This document shows, piece after piece, positions 1 through 7,766 of a stretch of DNA of 64,000 nt. Each line of letters opens with the position of its first letter. Position 1 is the first letter of the stretch. The stretch is taken from contig NZ_PSRT01000021.1 in the NCBI RefSeq assembly GCF_004212635.1, positions 1-64,000 on the forward strand. The letters run 5' to 3'. The DNA comes from Bradyrhizobium genosp. SA-3. GTDB lineage: Bacteria > Pseudomonadota > Alphaproteobacteria > Rhizobiales > Xanthobacteraceae. A program made the translations under genes and the position numbers. The notes beneath the pieces were generated by a model. That model was not told where the DNA came from, did no database searches, and saw only the letters and a list, made by a program, of their open reading frames with translations.

Positions 1-94
1 GTGTCTCCTCAACGGGACGATCCCCAAGCGGAAAGAGCCCTCACCCGGCGCTTCGCGCCGACCTCTCCCGCAAGCGGGAGAGGTGACCCCGCGG
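1..94. repeat. palindromic intergenic repeat, CTCTCCCGC type (possibly cut by window edge)
   Basis: Two nested hairpins lie just past the stop of the solute-binding gene that ends at 116. One is a GC-rich hairpin around GGCGCTTCGCGCC (about 48-60). The other has a perfect 9-bp stem, CTCTCCCGC/GCGGGAGAG (63-71 and 74-82), with a 2-nt loop. The same words recur at 1597-1722, so this is a dispersed repeat, and it may also fold at the 3' end of the upstream mRNA. There is no T-run, so a classical intrinsic terminator is not supported. Confidence 0.65.
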
Positions 95-115
95 CTCACA
101 CCCGCCCGAGGCAGC

Positions 116-1339
116 TCACCGCGCCGCGCCTTCGGTGAATGCCGTCTCAATCACCTCACCGAAAGGTTGCCAGGAACGGCCGTCGAACTGGACGAGCCGC
201 ATCTGCTTGATCGGCAGATAGTTGCTCGGCGAGGTATTCATCCTGATGTTGGGCAGCGCGACGGTGGGGTGATGGTCCCTGAGCGATGCCGCCTGCCGCA
301 TGATGTTGTCGCGCGAGAAGTCGTCGCCGCATTGCTTCAGCACCTGCGTCAGCGCTTCGGCCGCAGCGTAGCCGTAGAGCGCGGCGCTGCTGTTGGTGCT
401 TTCGACCTGATGGTATTTGTCCATGAAGGCGAACCAGTCCTTCATGGCGGAATCGTCCTTCCATGCGGGATCGCTCGGATCCTTCAGAAACGCCGCCGAG
501 ATCACGCCGGCGGAGTTCTCGAGGCCCGCGGGCGCCATCGCATTGGCGATCGAGGCCGAGGCGTCGTTCACGATGAAGACCGGATGCCAATTGAGGGACG
601 CCGCCAGCTTGATCACCTTGGATGCCGTCGACGGCACGCCGAGAAAGACGAAGATGTCGGCGCCCGCGCGCTTGAGGATCGAGACGTGCCCGTCGAGATG
701 TTCGTCGGCAATGTCGAAGGCGATATCGACGAGGACATGACGGTTGAGGTCGCCAAGGCCTTCCTGGATGCCCTTGTAGAGCATGCGGCCGAACTGGTCG
801 TTCTGCCAGAGCACCACTATCTTCTTTCGGGGATAATAGGCCTGGATGTAGTTGGCGTAGATGCGCCCCTCCGACCGGAACGACGGCTGCCAGCCCATGG
901 TCCAGGGAAACGCGCTTGGCTGGCTCAGCTCCTCGTCGCCGGAGGCGACGAACAGCTGCGGGATCCTCTTCTCGTTCAGATACCAGCGCGTGGCGAGATT
1001 GCCGGGCGTGCCGAACGATCCGAACATCAGGTGCACGTCATCGGTCTCGACCAGATTGCGCGTCAGCTCCAGCGCAGTCGCCGGATCGGAATTGTCGTCG
1101 CGCGTGATGAAGCGGATCTTGCGGCCGTTGATGCCGCCACGCGCGTTGATCATGGCGAAATAGGCGGCCTCTGCCTGGCCGATGGCGCCGAACTCCGAGA
1201 GCGGTCCCGAATACGGCATGACATTGCCGATGCGGATTTCCTTGTCGGTCGCGGGTTGCTCCGCGTGTTGCAGGGACATCGCCCCAAGCGAAGCCAAAGC
1301 AACGATCAAAACGAACAGCAGCCTGCCGGTGACGCGCAT
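116..1339 (-). CDS. branched-chain amino acid-type ABC transporter substrate-binding protein
   Basis: A 407-residue exported protein of the type I periplasmic-binding family (Peripla_BP_6, LivK-like), expected to capture an amino acid or other small solute in the periplasm for an ABC transporter. It starts with a signal peptide (MRVTGRLLFVLIVALASLG). The mature protein opens with the typical motif IRIGNVMPYSGPLSEFGAIG and continues with INARGGINGRKI and the middle-domain pattern VVLWQNDQFGRMLYKG. I prefer the ATG at 1339 over a GTG at 1348, because it begins the signal peptide directly and has AAGG upstream. No permease or ATPase gene is adjacent, so it is an orphan binding protein, common in Bradyrhizobium. 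Ligand unknown. Confidence 0.9.
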   Translation of the reverse strand: MRVTGRLLFVLIVALASLGAMSLQHAEQPATDKEIRIGNVMPYSGPLSEFGAIGQAEAAYFAMINARGGINGRKIRFITRDDNSDPATALELTRNLVETDDVHLMFGSFGTPGNLATRWYLNEKRIPQLFVASGDEELSQPSAFPWTMGWQPSFRSEGRIYANYIQAYYPRKKIVVLWQNDQFGRMLYKGIQEGLGDLNRHVLVDIAFDIADEHLDGHVSILKRAGADIFVFLGVPSTASKVIKLAASLNWHPVFIVNDASASIANAMAPAGLENSAGVISAAFLKDPSDPAWKDDSAMKDWFAFMDKYHQVESTNSSAALYGYAAAEALTQVLKQCGDDFSRDNIMRQAASLRDHHPTVALPNIRMNTSPSNYLPIKQMRLVQFDGRSWQPFGEVIETAFTEGAAR

Positions 1340-1742
1340 GCTCGACACCTTGATGTTGGCCCCCGAAAGGTCGGCTCGATCCCCACCAAGGCTGGTTGAT
1401 ATAGGTCAGGCGTTTGGCGATCGTATGGCTTGATGGCCGGTTTTGATGTTGCAGAGCATTGAGCCAAAACGGCAGGTGTGTTGACGCGCCGCGAGTCCTT
1501 TTCGCTGCTGGAAAGCGCGCTGGCATCGCTCAAGCCGGCGTGAGGCCGATCAGGCTTGCCGGATTGAGCCCCCGTTGTGACCGCGAGGAAGGTCTGCCCC
1601 CTCTCCTTGCGGGAGAGGGCTGGGGAGAGGGTGTCTTCCACAGAGAGACTCCCAACGAGGAGGAAGCCCTCACCCGCGCCTTCGGCGCGACCTCTCCCGC
1701 AAGCCAAGCGGGAGAGGTGAGGAGACCCCGGCTCTATAGCCG
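1340..1742. other. gene-free stretch holding a palindromic repeat
   Basis: About 400 bases between two minus-strand genes. No open frame here has coding character; small frames are interrupted or overlap the repeat at 1597-1722. The right half is repeat. The left half (1340-1590) should hold the promoter of the solute-binding gene, but I see no convincing -35/-10 pair. Confidence 0.5.
1597..1722. repeat. palindromic intergenic repeat, CTCTCC type, second copy
   Basis: Begins CCCCCTCTCCTTGCGGGAGAGG and ends with ACCTCTCCCGCAAGC...GCGGGAGAGGTGAGG, with the inner hairpin CGCGCCTTCGGCGCG at about 1676-1690. It shares CCCTCACCC, CCTCTCCCGCAAG and GGGAGAGGTGA with the element at 1-94. Arranged as two outer inverted arms, it could fold into one long imperfect hairpin. 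It lies past the stop of the hydrolase gene that ends at 1743. Confidence 0.75.
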
Positions 1743-2672
1743 CTACGGCAGCCCCCGCGCCTCGAGCTGATGCACCAGCAGCAGCGTCGGCTCGGCGAGG
1801 CTGTCGCCGGAGCCGTCGAGGCCGAAGGCGCTCGCGATGCCGTCGCGGCTGCGCAGCAGCGTGCTGCGCGGACAATGGCCGGCGCCGCAGAGCGTCTTCT
1901 TCAGGGTCTCGCCTTGCGCGACGACGCCGACGGAATCGTCCGCGGCCCAAGCCAGCAGGATCGGCACGTCGACATTGAGGATGCCGGGGAAGACCGAGCG
2001 CGTGTTGTACTGGCTGACGTCGCTGCCGAGATAGGCCTTCTCGCTATCGCTGGCGTCCTTGCCCGCGCGGTAGATGCCGGACACCAGCACCACGGCGGCG
2101 ACATCGGCGCGGTCGGTCTGCAGCTCGGGATGCGCCAGCAGGGACGCGACATGGAAGGCGCCGGCGCCGTAGCCGACCGCGACGATCTCGCGGGCATCGC
2201 CGTTGAACAGGTCGATATTGCCGTGGACCCAGGACAGCGCCGCCGCCACGTCGCTCGCGCCGGCGGGCCAGGGCGCCGAAGGTGCCAGGCGATAGTTCAC
2301 GCGCACCCCGATCATGTCGTTGCGCGCGGCAAAGCACATCGCCTGGTCCTGGATCTGCCGGGCCAGCTCCGGCGCCGCGCGGTCGCCGGTGAAGGTGTCG
2401 CCGGCCACGAACAGCAGCACCGGCCGCGGCGTATCCGCCTTGGTCGCGCTGGTCGCGACGTCGAGCACATTGGCTTCGCTCTCGCCATAGCGCAGGCCGC
2501 GCGAGAAGGTGACCTGCTCGCACAGCCGCGCGGTGCCGCCGGCGGTCGTGTCGGAATCGGTGAGGCCCACTTGCACGAGATTGAACGGCGGCGTCAGCCG
2601 GGCCGGCAAAGGTCCGTGCGCGGAGGCCGTGGTCATGGTCAAAGTTAAGAAAAATGCCAGATAGTTCTTCAT
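1743..2672 (-). CDS. exported alpha/beta hydrolase-fold protein, catalytic Ser apparently lost
   Basis: A 309-residue protein with a signal peptide (MKNYLAFFLTLTMTTASAHG) and the layout of the esterase/lipase alpha/beta hydrolase family: core strand VLLFVAG (about 85-91), VRVNYRLAPSAPWPAG (124-138, a classic stretch of the hormone-sensitive-lipase/acetyl-hydrolase group), a nucleophile elbow at 167-171 and AADDS (243-247). The elbow reads G-Y-G-A-G, so the normal Ser is Gly169, and the HGGG oxyanion motif is also absent. It may therefore be a non-catalytic binding protein, or use other residues. I chose the ATG at 2672 because it starts the signal peptide; the frame stays open to 2729. Stand-alone gene, function unknown. 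Confidence 0.8.
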   Translation of the reverse strand: MKNYLAFFLTLTMTTASAHGPLPARLTPPFNLVQVGLTDSDTTAGGTARLCEQVTFSRGLRYGESEANVLDVATSATKADTPRPVLLFVAGDTFTGDRAAPELARQIQDQAMCFAARNDMIGVRVNYRLAPSAPWPAGASDVAAALSWVHGNIDLFNGDAREIVAVGYGAGAFHVASLLAHPELQTDRADVAAVVLVSGIYRAGKDASDSEKAYLGSDVSQYNTRSVFPGILNVDVPILLAWAADDSVGVVAQGETLKKTLCGAGHCPRSTLLRSRDGIASAFGLDGSGDSLAEPTLLLVHQLEARGLP

Positions 2673-2727
2673 GGTGATGCCGGCCTTGCGGGCCTCATAT
2701 TGGCTCGCCGGTTTGGCCTGTCTTTTC

Positions 2728-2764
2728 AATTCGCCTCATTAGTCAGCTGGCCTTGAGGCGAATT
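2728..2764. promoter_or_regulatory. 11-bp perfect inverted repeat upstream of the hydrolase gene
   Basis: AATTCGCCTCA at 2728-2738 and its exact complement TGAGGCGAATT at 2754-2764 are separated by 15 bases. The element lies 56-92 bases upstream of the hydrolase start (2672), where an operator would be expected, and it has no T-run. It could be a regulator-binding site or an RNA hairpin. The rest of the 2673-2985 gap shows no gene. Confidence 0.5.
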
Positions 2765-2985
2765 CACGGCATCTTTGATCGGCACGCGACCAGCGCCGAA
2801 CGGGCTCGCAGCCTGACATGCAACCGCCTTTGGAACGCAAATTCGCAGGCCCCCGGGCGATTGCGCAGCGCGGCTTTTTTATCTCGATCCGTCAAGGCGT
2901 TGCCCGGCGCCGCCCAGCCTCGCGCCGGAAACGGCTTTCTACTGTGCATGGGGTTGTTTTCGCAGTTTTTGTTTTGGGTGACCGG

Positions 2986-3555
2986 TCATGCCCGCTTCAT
3001 GGTCCGGAAGGTGATGGAATAGCGGCGCGCCTCGACCGGCGGGATGCTGTGCTCCCATTGCGACCGCGCTTCCCCGTCCATCATGTAGAGCGAGCGCGGC
3101 AGGGCTTCGAGCGTGTGGCGCTCCCATCTGTCGCCGCTGCGGCGGCGGAAGCGGAATTTGCAGGACGCGCCAAGCGACAGGCCAAGGACCTTGTCGAAAT
3201 GCGGCTTGTCGCGGTGCCAGCCGATGCCGACGCCGACCTCATATTCGGTGCACAGCACCTGCCGGACGCTAGCCTCCGGCAGCCCCGCCCATGCCTCGAC
3301 CTGGCGCGCGATGGGCAGCACCCAGTCCGGGATCGGCTCCGCCTCGGCCAGCCGCTGCAGCGAATAGTCGTAGCGATAGCCGAACCACGCCACCCGGCGA
3401 TTGCCCTCGAAGGCGCCGAACTGGAAGCGCTGGAGCGACAATGCTGCGATGCGGCCGATCAAGTCCTGCTCGACGGCGGCATCGATAAAATTGTCCGTGT
3501 AGCGAAGCCCAGCGGGCCCTACTAGCGGTTCTGCGAACAAGCCAAGCTGAGTCAT
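2986..3555 (-). CDS. AlkB-like 2-oxoglutarate/Fe(II)-dependent dioxygenase
   Basis: A 189-residue protein of the AlkB-like 2OG-Fe(II) oxygenase family. These enzymes hydroxylate methyl groups on alkylated DNA/RNA bases or, in some subfamilies, proteins, using oxygen and 2-oxoglutarate. The metal ligands are visible as H114 and D116 in GWHRDKP and H169 in WEHSIPP. The C-terminal RRYSITFR supplies the Arg that binds the 2-oxoglutarate carboxylate. The protein is short and has no added domain. The sequence resembles the group annotated as alpha-ketoglutarate-dependent dioxygenase AlkB rather than E. coli AlkB itself, so substrate is not assigned. It stands alone, with no ada gene beside it, and runs divergently from the small membrane protein at 3636. 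Confidence 0.88.
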   Translation of the reverse strand: MTQLGLFAEPLVGPAGLRYTDNFIDAAVEQDLIGRIAALSLQRFQFGAFEGNRRVAWFGYRYDYSLQRLAEAEPIPDWVLPIARQVEAWAGLPEASVRQVLCTEYEVGVGIGWHRDKPHFDKVLGLSLGASCKFRFRRRSGDRWERHTLEALPRSLYMMDGEARSQWEHSIPPVEARRYSITFRTMKRA

Positions 3556-3635
3556 TTCCTCGCACGTCCGTGATGGAACCTAATGGCGACTGGTGCGACT
3601 TACATATGACGCGGGAAGTAACGTGCGAGGCTGTC

Positions 3636-3776
3636 ATGGCAGAGAAGCATACCGCCGATCCGGCAGAGATCATGCGGGCGACCGGTCATCCTGAGCTGGA
3701 ATATGCCGCCGGCTGGACCATCGCCGGTCTCGTCACCATCGCCGCCATCGTCGCCGCCTGGGTGTTCGCCATTTAG
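3636..3776 (+). CDS. 46-residue single-pass membrane protein
   Basis: A short frame encoding MAEKHTADPAEIMRATGHPE and then one hydrophobic segment (about residues 26-44, AGWTIAGLVTIAAIVAAWVF). I chose the ATG at 3636 because GAGG lies just upstream and the codons before it look non-coding. Its last four bases overlap the end of the convergent kinase gene. No known family recognised; the fold would be a polar N-terminus of about 25 residues and one helix. Codon bias resembles the neighbours, which supports a real gene. Confidence 0.55.
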   Translation: MAEKHTADPAEIMRATGHPELEYAAGWTIAGLVTIAAIVAAWVFAI

Positions 3777-5359
3777 GCAGCTGGAAACTGGAGCTCGAAG
3801 GCCGCGCCCTCGTCGGTCGGCTTGAGCCTGATTGAGCCGCCATGGCTCGCCATCACCGCGCGTGCGATCGCCAGCCCCATCCCGGTGCCGCCCTGGTCGC
3901 GGCGGGTCGTGAAGAAGGCGTCAAAAATCCTGTCGCGGTTGGGCGCCGAGATCGGCTCGCCGTCATTGCTCACCGTCAGCAGCAGGGTCGTGCGCTCGAA
4001 GGTCGCCTCCAGCCTGATCGTCCTCGCCCTGTGCCGCACCGCGTTGTCGGCGAGATGCGACAGCACGATCAGCGCCTTCTCGCCGGACATGCCGATCGCG
4101 CGGTCGAGGTTGCCACTGGCCGAGATCGCACTTTCCGGAAACCGGCTTTTGAGATCGGCAATCACGGGCGCGAGCTCGGTGCGCTCGTTCTGCGGCAGGC
4201 TTTCGGCGCGGGCGAGCTCGCGCAGCCGCTGCGCCATTGCCTCCAGCCGCTGGGTGTCGGACAGGATGTTGGTGATGAATGTCGTCTGCTCGGCCGGCGT
4301 CAGGCTACCCGATTTGCCCTGAAGTGAATCCTGTAGCAGTTCGGCCGCGCCCTTGATGGATGTCAGCGGCGATTTCAGCTCGTGGGTGAGGTGGGCCGAG
4401 AACGTCGCGATATAATCCGAGCGCCGCGCCAGCTGCTCGGCCATGCCGAGGAAGCTGTGCGAGAGCTGGGCGAACTCGCGCGTGCCGTAATGCTGGAGCG
4501 GCCGGAACGCCTCGCGATCGCCGCGGCCAATTCTGGTGGCGCGGTCGATCAGCTCGCGCATCGGCAGCGTGATGGTGCGCGAGAAGACGAGGCCGATCGC
4601 AATGGTGCCGAGGACCACGGCGAGCCCCGCCAGCACGAACTTCGCCCGCTCCTGGTAGAGATGGTCAAAAATGTTGCTCGGCGTCCGCGTGGTGTAGATC
4701 ACCCCGGCGACGCGGTTGTTGACGATGACGGGCATCGCCGAGAACACATGCACGCCGAGACCGCGGCTGAAGGAATAGATCGGCGGCGGCGGCTTGTCCG
4801 GCACGCGGTTGCGCAAGGTGGCGCGGTATTGCCCGTGCAGCGCGTCCGCGACCTCCTCGATATGGGCGAGCGACTGCCCGACCTCCTGCCGGCCGGCGAT
4901 CACCACGCCCTGCGGATCAAGGATGCGAAAGCCCGCCAGCGTCACCTTCTGGGTCTCGCGGATGATCGGCGTCAGTTTTGTGCCGATCTCGACATAGGCC
5001 TGCTCCGCCGGCCGGGCCGCGACCTGGGCATCCGGCCGCCGCCGCAACAAATCATTGGCGGTGAGGTCGAGCGCGGGGCGGATCGGCGTGACCTGGTCGC
5101 CGGGATCGGGCAGCACGCCCGGCGGCACCTCGGTGCCGAGCGTCAGGCCGCTATCGAGCTTGGCCGTGACCTCCTGAGCATAGATCGTCGCAAGCACGCG
5201 GCTCTGCGCGATCAGCTCGGCCTGGGTCTGGCGGATGAGCTGGTTGTCGTAGAGGCGGAAGAAGAACAGGCCGACCAGCGGCAGCACGGCGACGGTCGTC
5301 AGCACCGTGAAGATGACGAGCCCAAGCGACGGCCGCCATTTGTCGGGCGCCGCGCTCAT
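3773..5359 (-). CDS. membrane sensor histidine kinase, CreC-like
   Basis: A 528-residue sensor kinase. A transmembrane segment at about 11-34 and a second at 240-260 enclose a periplasmic sensor region of roughly 200 residues. A HAMP linker follows (ITLPMRELIDRATRIGRGD), then the dimerisation/phospho-acceptor domain with H326 in THELKSPLTSIKGAAE and an ATP-binding domain with N-box (LADNAVRH) and G-box (GGTGMGLAIARAV). The H-box region resembles CreC. The true start is the ATG at 5359; the same frame happens to stay open far upstream through the response regulator and membrane protein genes, which is not coding. The start overlaps the regulator stop by four bases, so the pair is probably translationally coupled. 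Confidence 0.92.
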   Translation of the reverse strand: MSAAPDKWRPSLGLVIFTVLTTVAVLPLVGLFFFRLYDNQLIRQTQAELIAQSRVLATIYAQEVTAKLDSGLTLGTEVPPGVLPDPGDQVTPIRPALDLTANDLLRRRPDAQVAARPAEQAYVEIGTKLTPIIRETQKVTLAGFRILDPQGVVIAGRQEVGQSLAHIEEVADALHGQYRATLRNRVPDKPPPPIYSFSRGLGVHVFSAMPVIVNNRVAGVIYTTRTPSNIFDHLYQERAKFVLAGLAVVLGTIAIGLVFSRTITLPMRELIDRATRIGRGDREAFRPLQHYGTREFAQLSHSFLGMAEQLARRSDYIATFSAHLTHELKSPLTSIKGAAELLQDSLQGKSGSLTPAEQTTFITNILSDTQRLEAMAQRLRELARAESLPQNERTELAPVIADLKSRFPESAISASGNLDRAIGMSGEKALIVLSHLADNAVRHRARTIRLEATFERTTLLLTVSNDGEPISAPNRDRIFDAFFTTRRDQGGTGMGLAIARAVMASHGGSIRLKPTDEGAAFELQFPAA

Positions 5360-6060
5360 GCCTCTTTCTCGCAGCGGCCGAGCTTGAAGCCGACGCCGTG
5401 GATGGTCTCGATGACGTTCTCGCAGTTCAGCGCCGCCAGCTTGGCGCGGATGTTGCGGATGTGGCTGTCGATGGTGCGGTCGGAGACCTGGATGTTGAGC
5501 TGGTAGGCCGCCCGCATCAGCTGCTCGCGGCTGAACACCGAGGTCGGGCGGGTCAGGAAGGCGCGCAGAATGCCGAACTCGATCGCCGTCAGCTTCAGCG
5601 GCGTGCCGGCGAAGGTCGCGACATGCTGCTCGGGATCGATCAGCAGCCCGCCTTGCGACAGCGCGGCCGGACTTGCCTTGGCCTCGCCGTTGCGCGGGCC
5701 GAGGCGGCGCAGGATGACGTTGACCCGCGCGACCAGCTCGCGTGGGCTGAACGGCTTGGTCACGTAGTCGTCGCCGCCGATCTCGAGGCCAAGAATGCGG
5801 TCGATCTCCTCGTCGCGCGCCGACAGGAACAGGATCGGCACGTCGGACGTCTTGCGGATCTCGCGGCAGACGTCGAGGCCGTCGAACTCGGGCATGCCGA
5901 TGTCGAGCACGATCAGATCGGGCTTGTCGGCGGCAAAGCGGGCGAGCGCCTCCTTGCCGTCGCGCGCCTCGATCACGTCCATGCCGGCCTTCTTCAGGGC
6001 GACGCGGATGACCTCGCGGATGTGGCCCTCGTCGTCGACGATGAGAATGCGATGCGCCAA
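5356..6060 (-). CDS. OmpR-family response regulator, CreB-like
   Basis: A 234-residue response regulator. The receiver domain has the acidic pocket (VDDE), phospho-acceptor D53 in VLDIGMPEFDG, and the conserved Thr/Ser and K102 (DDYVTKPFSPREL). The C-terminal half is a winged-helix DNA-binding domain (LLIDPEQH...LTAIEFGILRAFLTRP...VSDRTIDSHIRNIRAKL). It lies 12 bases after the membrane protein gene and overlaps the kinase gene by four bases, so the three form an operon. It should control the operon or envelope genes in response to the kinase signal, which is unknown. Confidence 0.92.
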   Translation of the reverse strand: MAHRILIVDDEGHIREVIRVALKKAGMDVIEARDGKEALARFAADKPDLIVLDIGMPEFDGLDVCREIRKTSDVPILFLSARDEEIDRILGLEIGGDDYVTKPFSPRELVARVNVILRRLGPRNGEAKASPAALSQGGLLIDPEQHVATFAGTPLKLTAIEFGILRAFLTRPTSVFSREQLMRAAYQLNIQVSDRTIDSHIRNIRAKLAALNCENVIETIHGVGFKLGRCEKEA

Positions 6061-6072
6061 GAAATTCTCCGC

Positions 6073-7578
6073 TCACCCTGCCGGCCGGTTGTCGGACTGA
6101 TCTTTCGCCAGAGCGTCCAGCCTGCGCTGGAGCCGCCAGTTGCGAAGGCCCCAGCTTCGCCAGGCCAGATCCTGACGCTGCTGTTCTACAAGGCGGTCGC
6201 GGCGCGACACAAGGCAGCTCTCGGGGGTGCCAGACCGCAGCAAGATGGCCTTGTCGATGGCGGGCAGCGCCTGCGGCCCCAGCGTCAGGAGATAGTTGAT
6301 GTCGATCTGCACGCCTTGACCTGATGCTTCTCGGCTGTGGGCGACATTGTAGTCGGCAATGAAGGCATCGAAGTTCACGAGCGAGCAACCATAGAGCACG
6401 ATCGCGAGCGCGATCAGATTGACGCCGACGAGCCATTGGTTGGACCGGTTGAGCGCGATGCGGGCCACGATCAGGACCAGTCCGAGCGCGACCAGCCCCA
6501 TCCAGATGAAGGCCGCGATCCGCCAGTAGGTCAGCGTGTAGACGTCCACGTAGAGCTCGAGGCGCAGGATGGAGGAGGCGACGAGCAGCACGTTCTGGCC
6601 CACCCAGAGATAGACCAGCGGCCGGATCACCTTCGATTTCTCGGCCGGCCCGCCCGGCCGCATCGCGACCAGCACGAAGGCGGCGGCGAGCAGCGCGGTT
6701 ACGATCAGCGGATATGCGCCGCGATGGGCGTACCACGCATAGGTTAAATTGTCGGGCAGCGCCACGTGGCCCCAGAGATAGATGCCGTCGAGAATGGACT
6801 GTGCCGCGAACAGCAGATTGAACAGGATCAGCGAGCGCAGGATGGTGGAGGGACCAAGAAACTCCACCGAGACTTGGGACGGGAGCGGCGGCACGGGACC
6901 ATCGGCAACGGTCGTGGTGACAATCATCTTGCGCCGCCAGCGCACATGAATGAACGGCCAGACCAGCGCCAGCATCAAGGCCCAGAACAGCACGCGCGGG
7001 ATGCTGACATATTCGAGGATGAGTTTTGGATTGAGCGGGGACACCCACTGCTCGATCACCGGATTGGCCGCGGCGAACAGTGCGACGAAGACGGTGCCGA
7101 GCGCCGCAGGCATCAGCCAGAGCGCGATGCCACGGGTGAACGCCGACATGTTGAACACCTGGGGCGCATCGAGGAAGAACCTGAAGGGACCGAGCAGGAC
7201 GAAGTTGCGTAGTGCGCGGGTCCGCTCGGCGAACTCTGTCGTTTCCGGATTGGTCGCGAGCAGCAGGGCCATGAGCAGCGCCGTGACGAGGATCAGGAAC
7301 GACAGCGTGTTGAGCTCCTCGATGGCCGGCACGAGGCCGGCGACGAGAATGGCGGCGGCGATCAAGGCGCGCCGCGGATCCAGCGCGGCATGATTGAAGA
7401 GCACCGACACGCAGGCCGTCGCGATCGCAAAGAGCGCCAGCGACAGCCCGATCCGCTCGCCGTAGAACAGCCAGTCCGCCAGCCCAGCCAGTGCCAGCGT
7501 ACAGCCAAGCTTGGCCGGAATGGCGGAATGCCTGATCGGCTGGATATCCGCTGCGATCGTCGAAGCCTGGCTCGTCAT
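6073..7578 (-). CDS. polytopic membrane protein, DUF4153/DUF4173 type
   Basis: A roughly 501-residue integral membrane protein with about 12 hydrophobic segments from residue 20 to 390 (for example ALAGLADWLFYGERIGLSLALFAI, LVAGLVPAIEELNTLSFLILVTALLMALLL) and a hydrophilic C-terminus rich in Arg/Gln (YNVAHSREASG to the end). The ADWLFYG...GLSLALF opening is typical of the DUF4153/DUF4173 membrane family, whose biochemical role is unknown. First gene of an operon with the CreBC-like pair, occupying the place where CreD, another membrane protein, sits in enterobacteria. The start is uncertain: ATG 7578 (MTSQAS) or in-frame starts up to 7611. Confidence 0.82.
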   Translation of the reverse strand: MTSQASTIAADIQPIRHSAIPAKLGCTLALAGLADWLFYGERIGLSLALFAIATACVSVLFNHAALDPRRALIAAAILVAGLVPAIEELNTLSFLILVTALLMALLLATNPETTEFAERTRALRNFVLLGPFRFFLDAPQVFNMSAFTRGIALWLMPAALGTVFVALFAAANPVIEQWVSPLNPKLILEYVSIPRVLFWALMLALVWPFIHVRWRRKMIVTTTVADGPVPPLPSQVSVEFLGPSTILRSLILFNLLFAAQSILDGIYLWGHVALPDNLTYAWYAHRGAYPLIVTALLAAAFVLVAMRPGGPAEKSKVIRPLVYLWVGQNVLLVASSILRLELYVDVYTLTYWRIAAFIWMGLVALGLVLIVARIALNRSNQWLVGVNLIALAIVLYGCSLVNFDAFIADYNVAHSREASGQGVQIDINYLLTLGPQALPAIDKAILLRSGTPESCLVSRRDRLVEQQRQDLAWRSWGLRNWRLQRRLDALAKDQSDNRPAG

Positions 7579-7629
7579 GTCCAAGAGACCTTTCATGATA
7601 TGTGGCATCACGAAGTCTGAACGGTGCTT

Positions 7630-7657
7630 GTGCAGAAGCCGCGATCATCGTCTGCAC
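7630..7657. promoter_or_regulatory. inverted repeat GTGCAGA-N14-TCTGCAC in divergent promoter region
   Basis: GTGCAGA (7630-7636) and TCTGCAC (7651-7657) form a perfect 7-bp inverted repeat. They are followed by further CTGCAG/GTGCAG/GTGCAA words up to about 7750. The cluster lies between the divergent membrane-protein/two-component operon and the GH3 gene, so it is a candidate binding region, possibly for the CreB-like regulator. Confidence 0.35.
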
Positions 7658-7766
7658 GGTTTCAGGAGTCTTCTGCAGTTTTCGTGCAGGCGCGCGTTTG
7701 CCTCTCGCGCAGTGCAAGTCGCCTTGATAGGTGCGGAGCATTCACTGCAATCGCGTGTAATGCATC

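Noticed and set aside
2753..3022. Possible 89-residue plus-strand frame
   Set aside because: No motif and overlaps the AlkB-like gene; starts inside an inverted repeat.
5360..7741. In-frame upstream extension of the sensor kinase to about 1322 residues
   Set aside because: The extension lies in a shadow frame of the response regulator and membrane protein; kinase start with correct transmembrane segment is ATG 5359.
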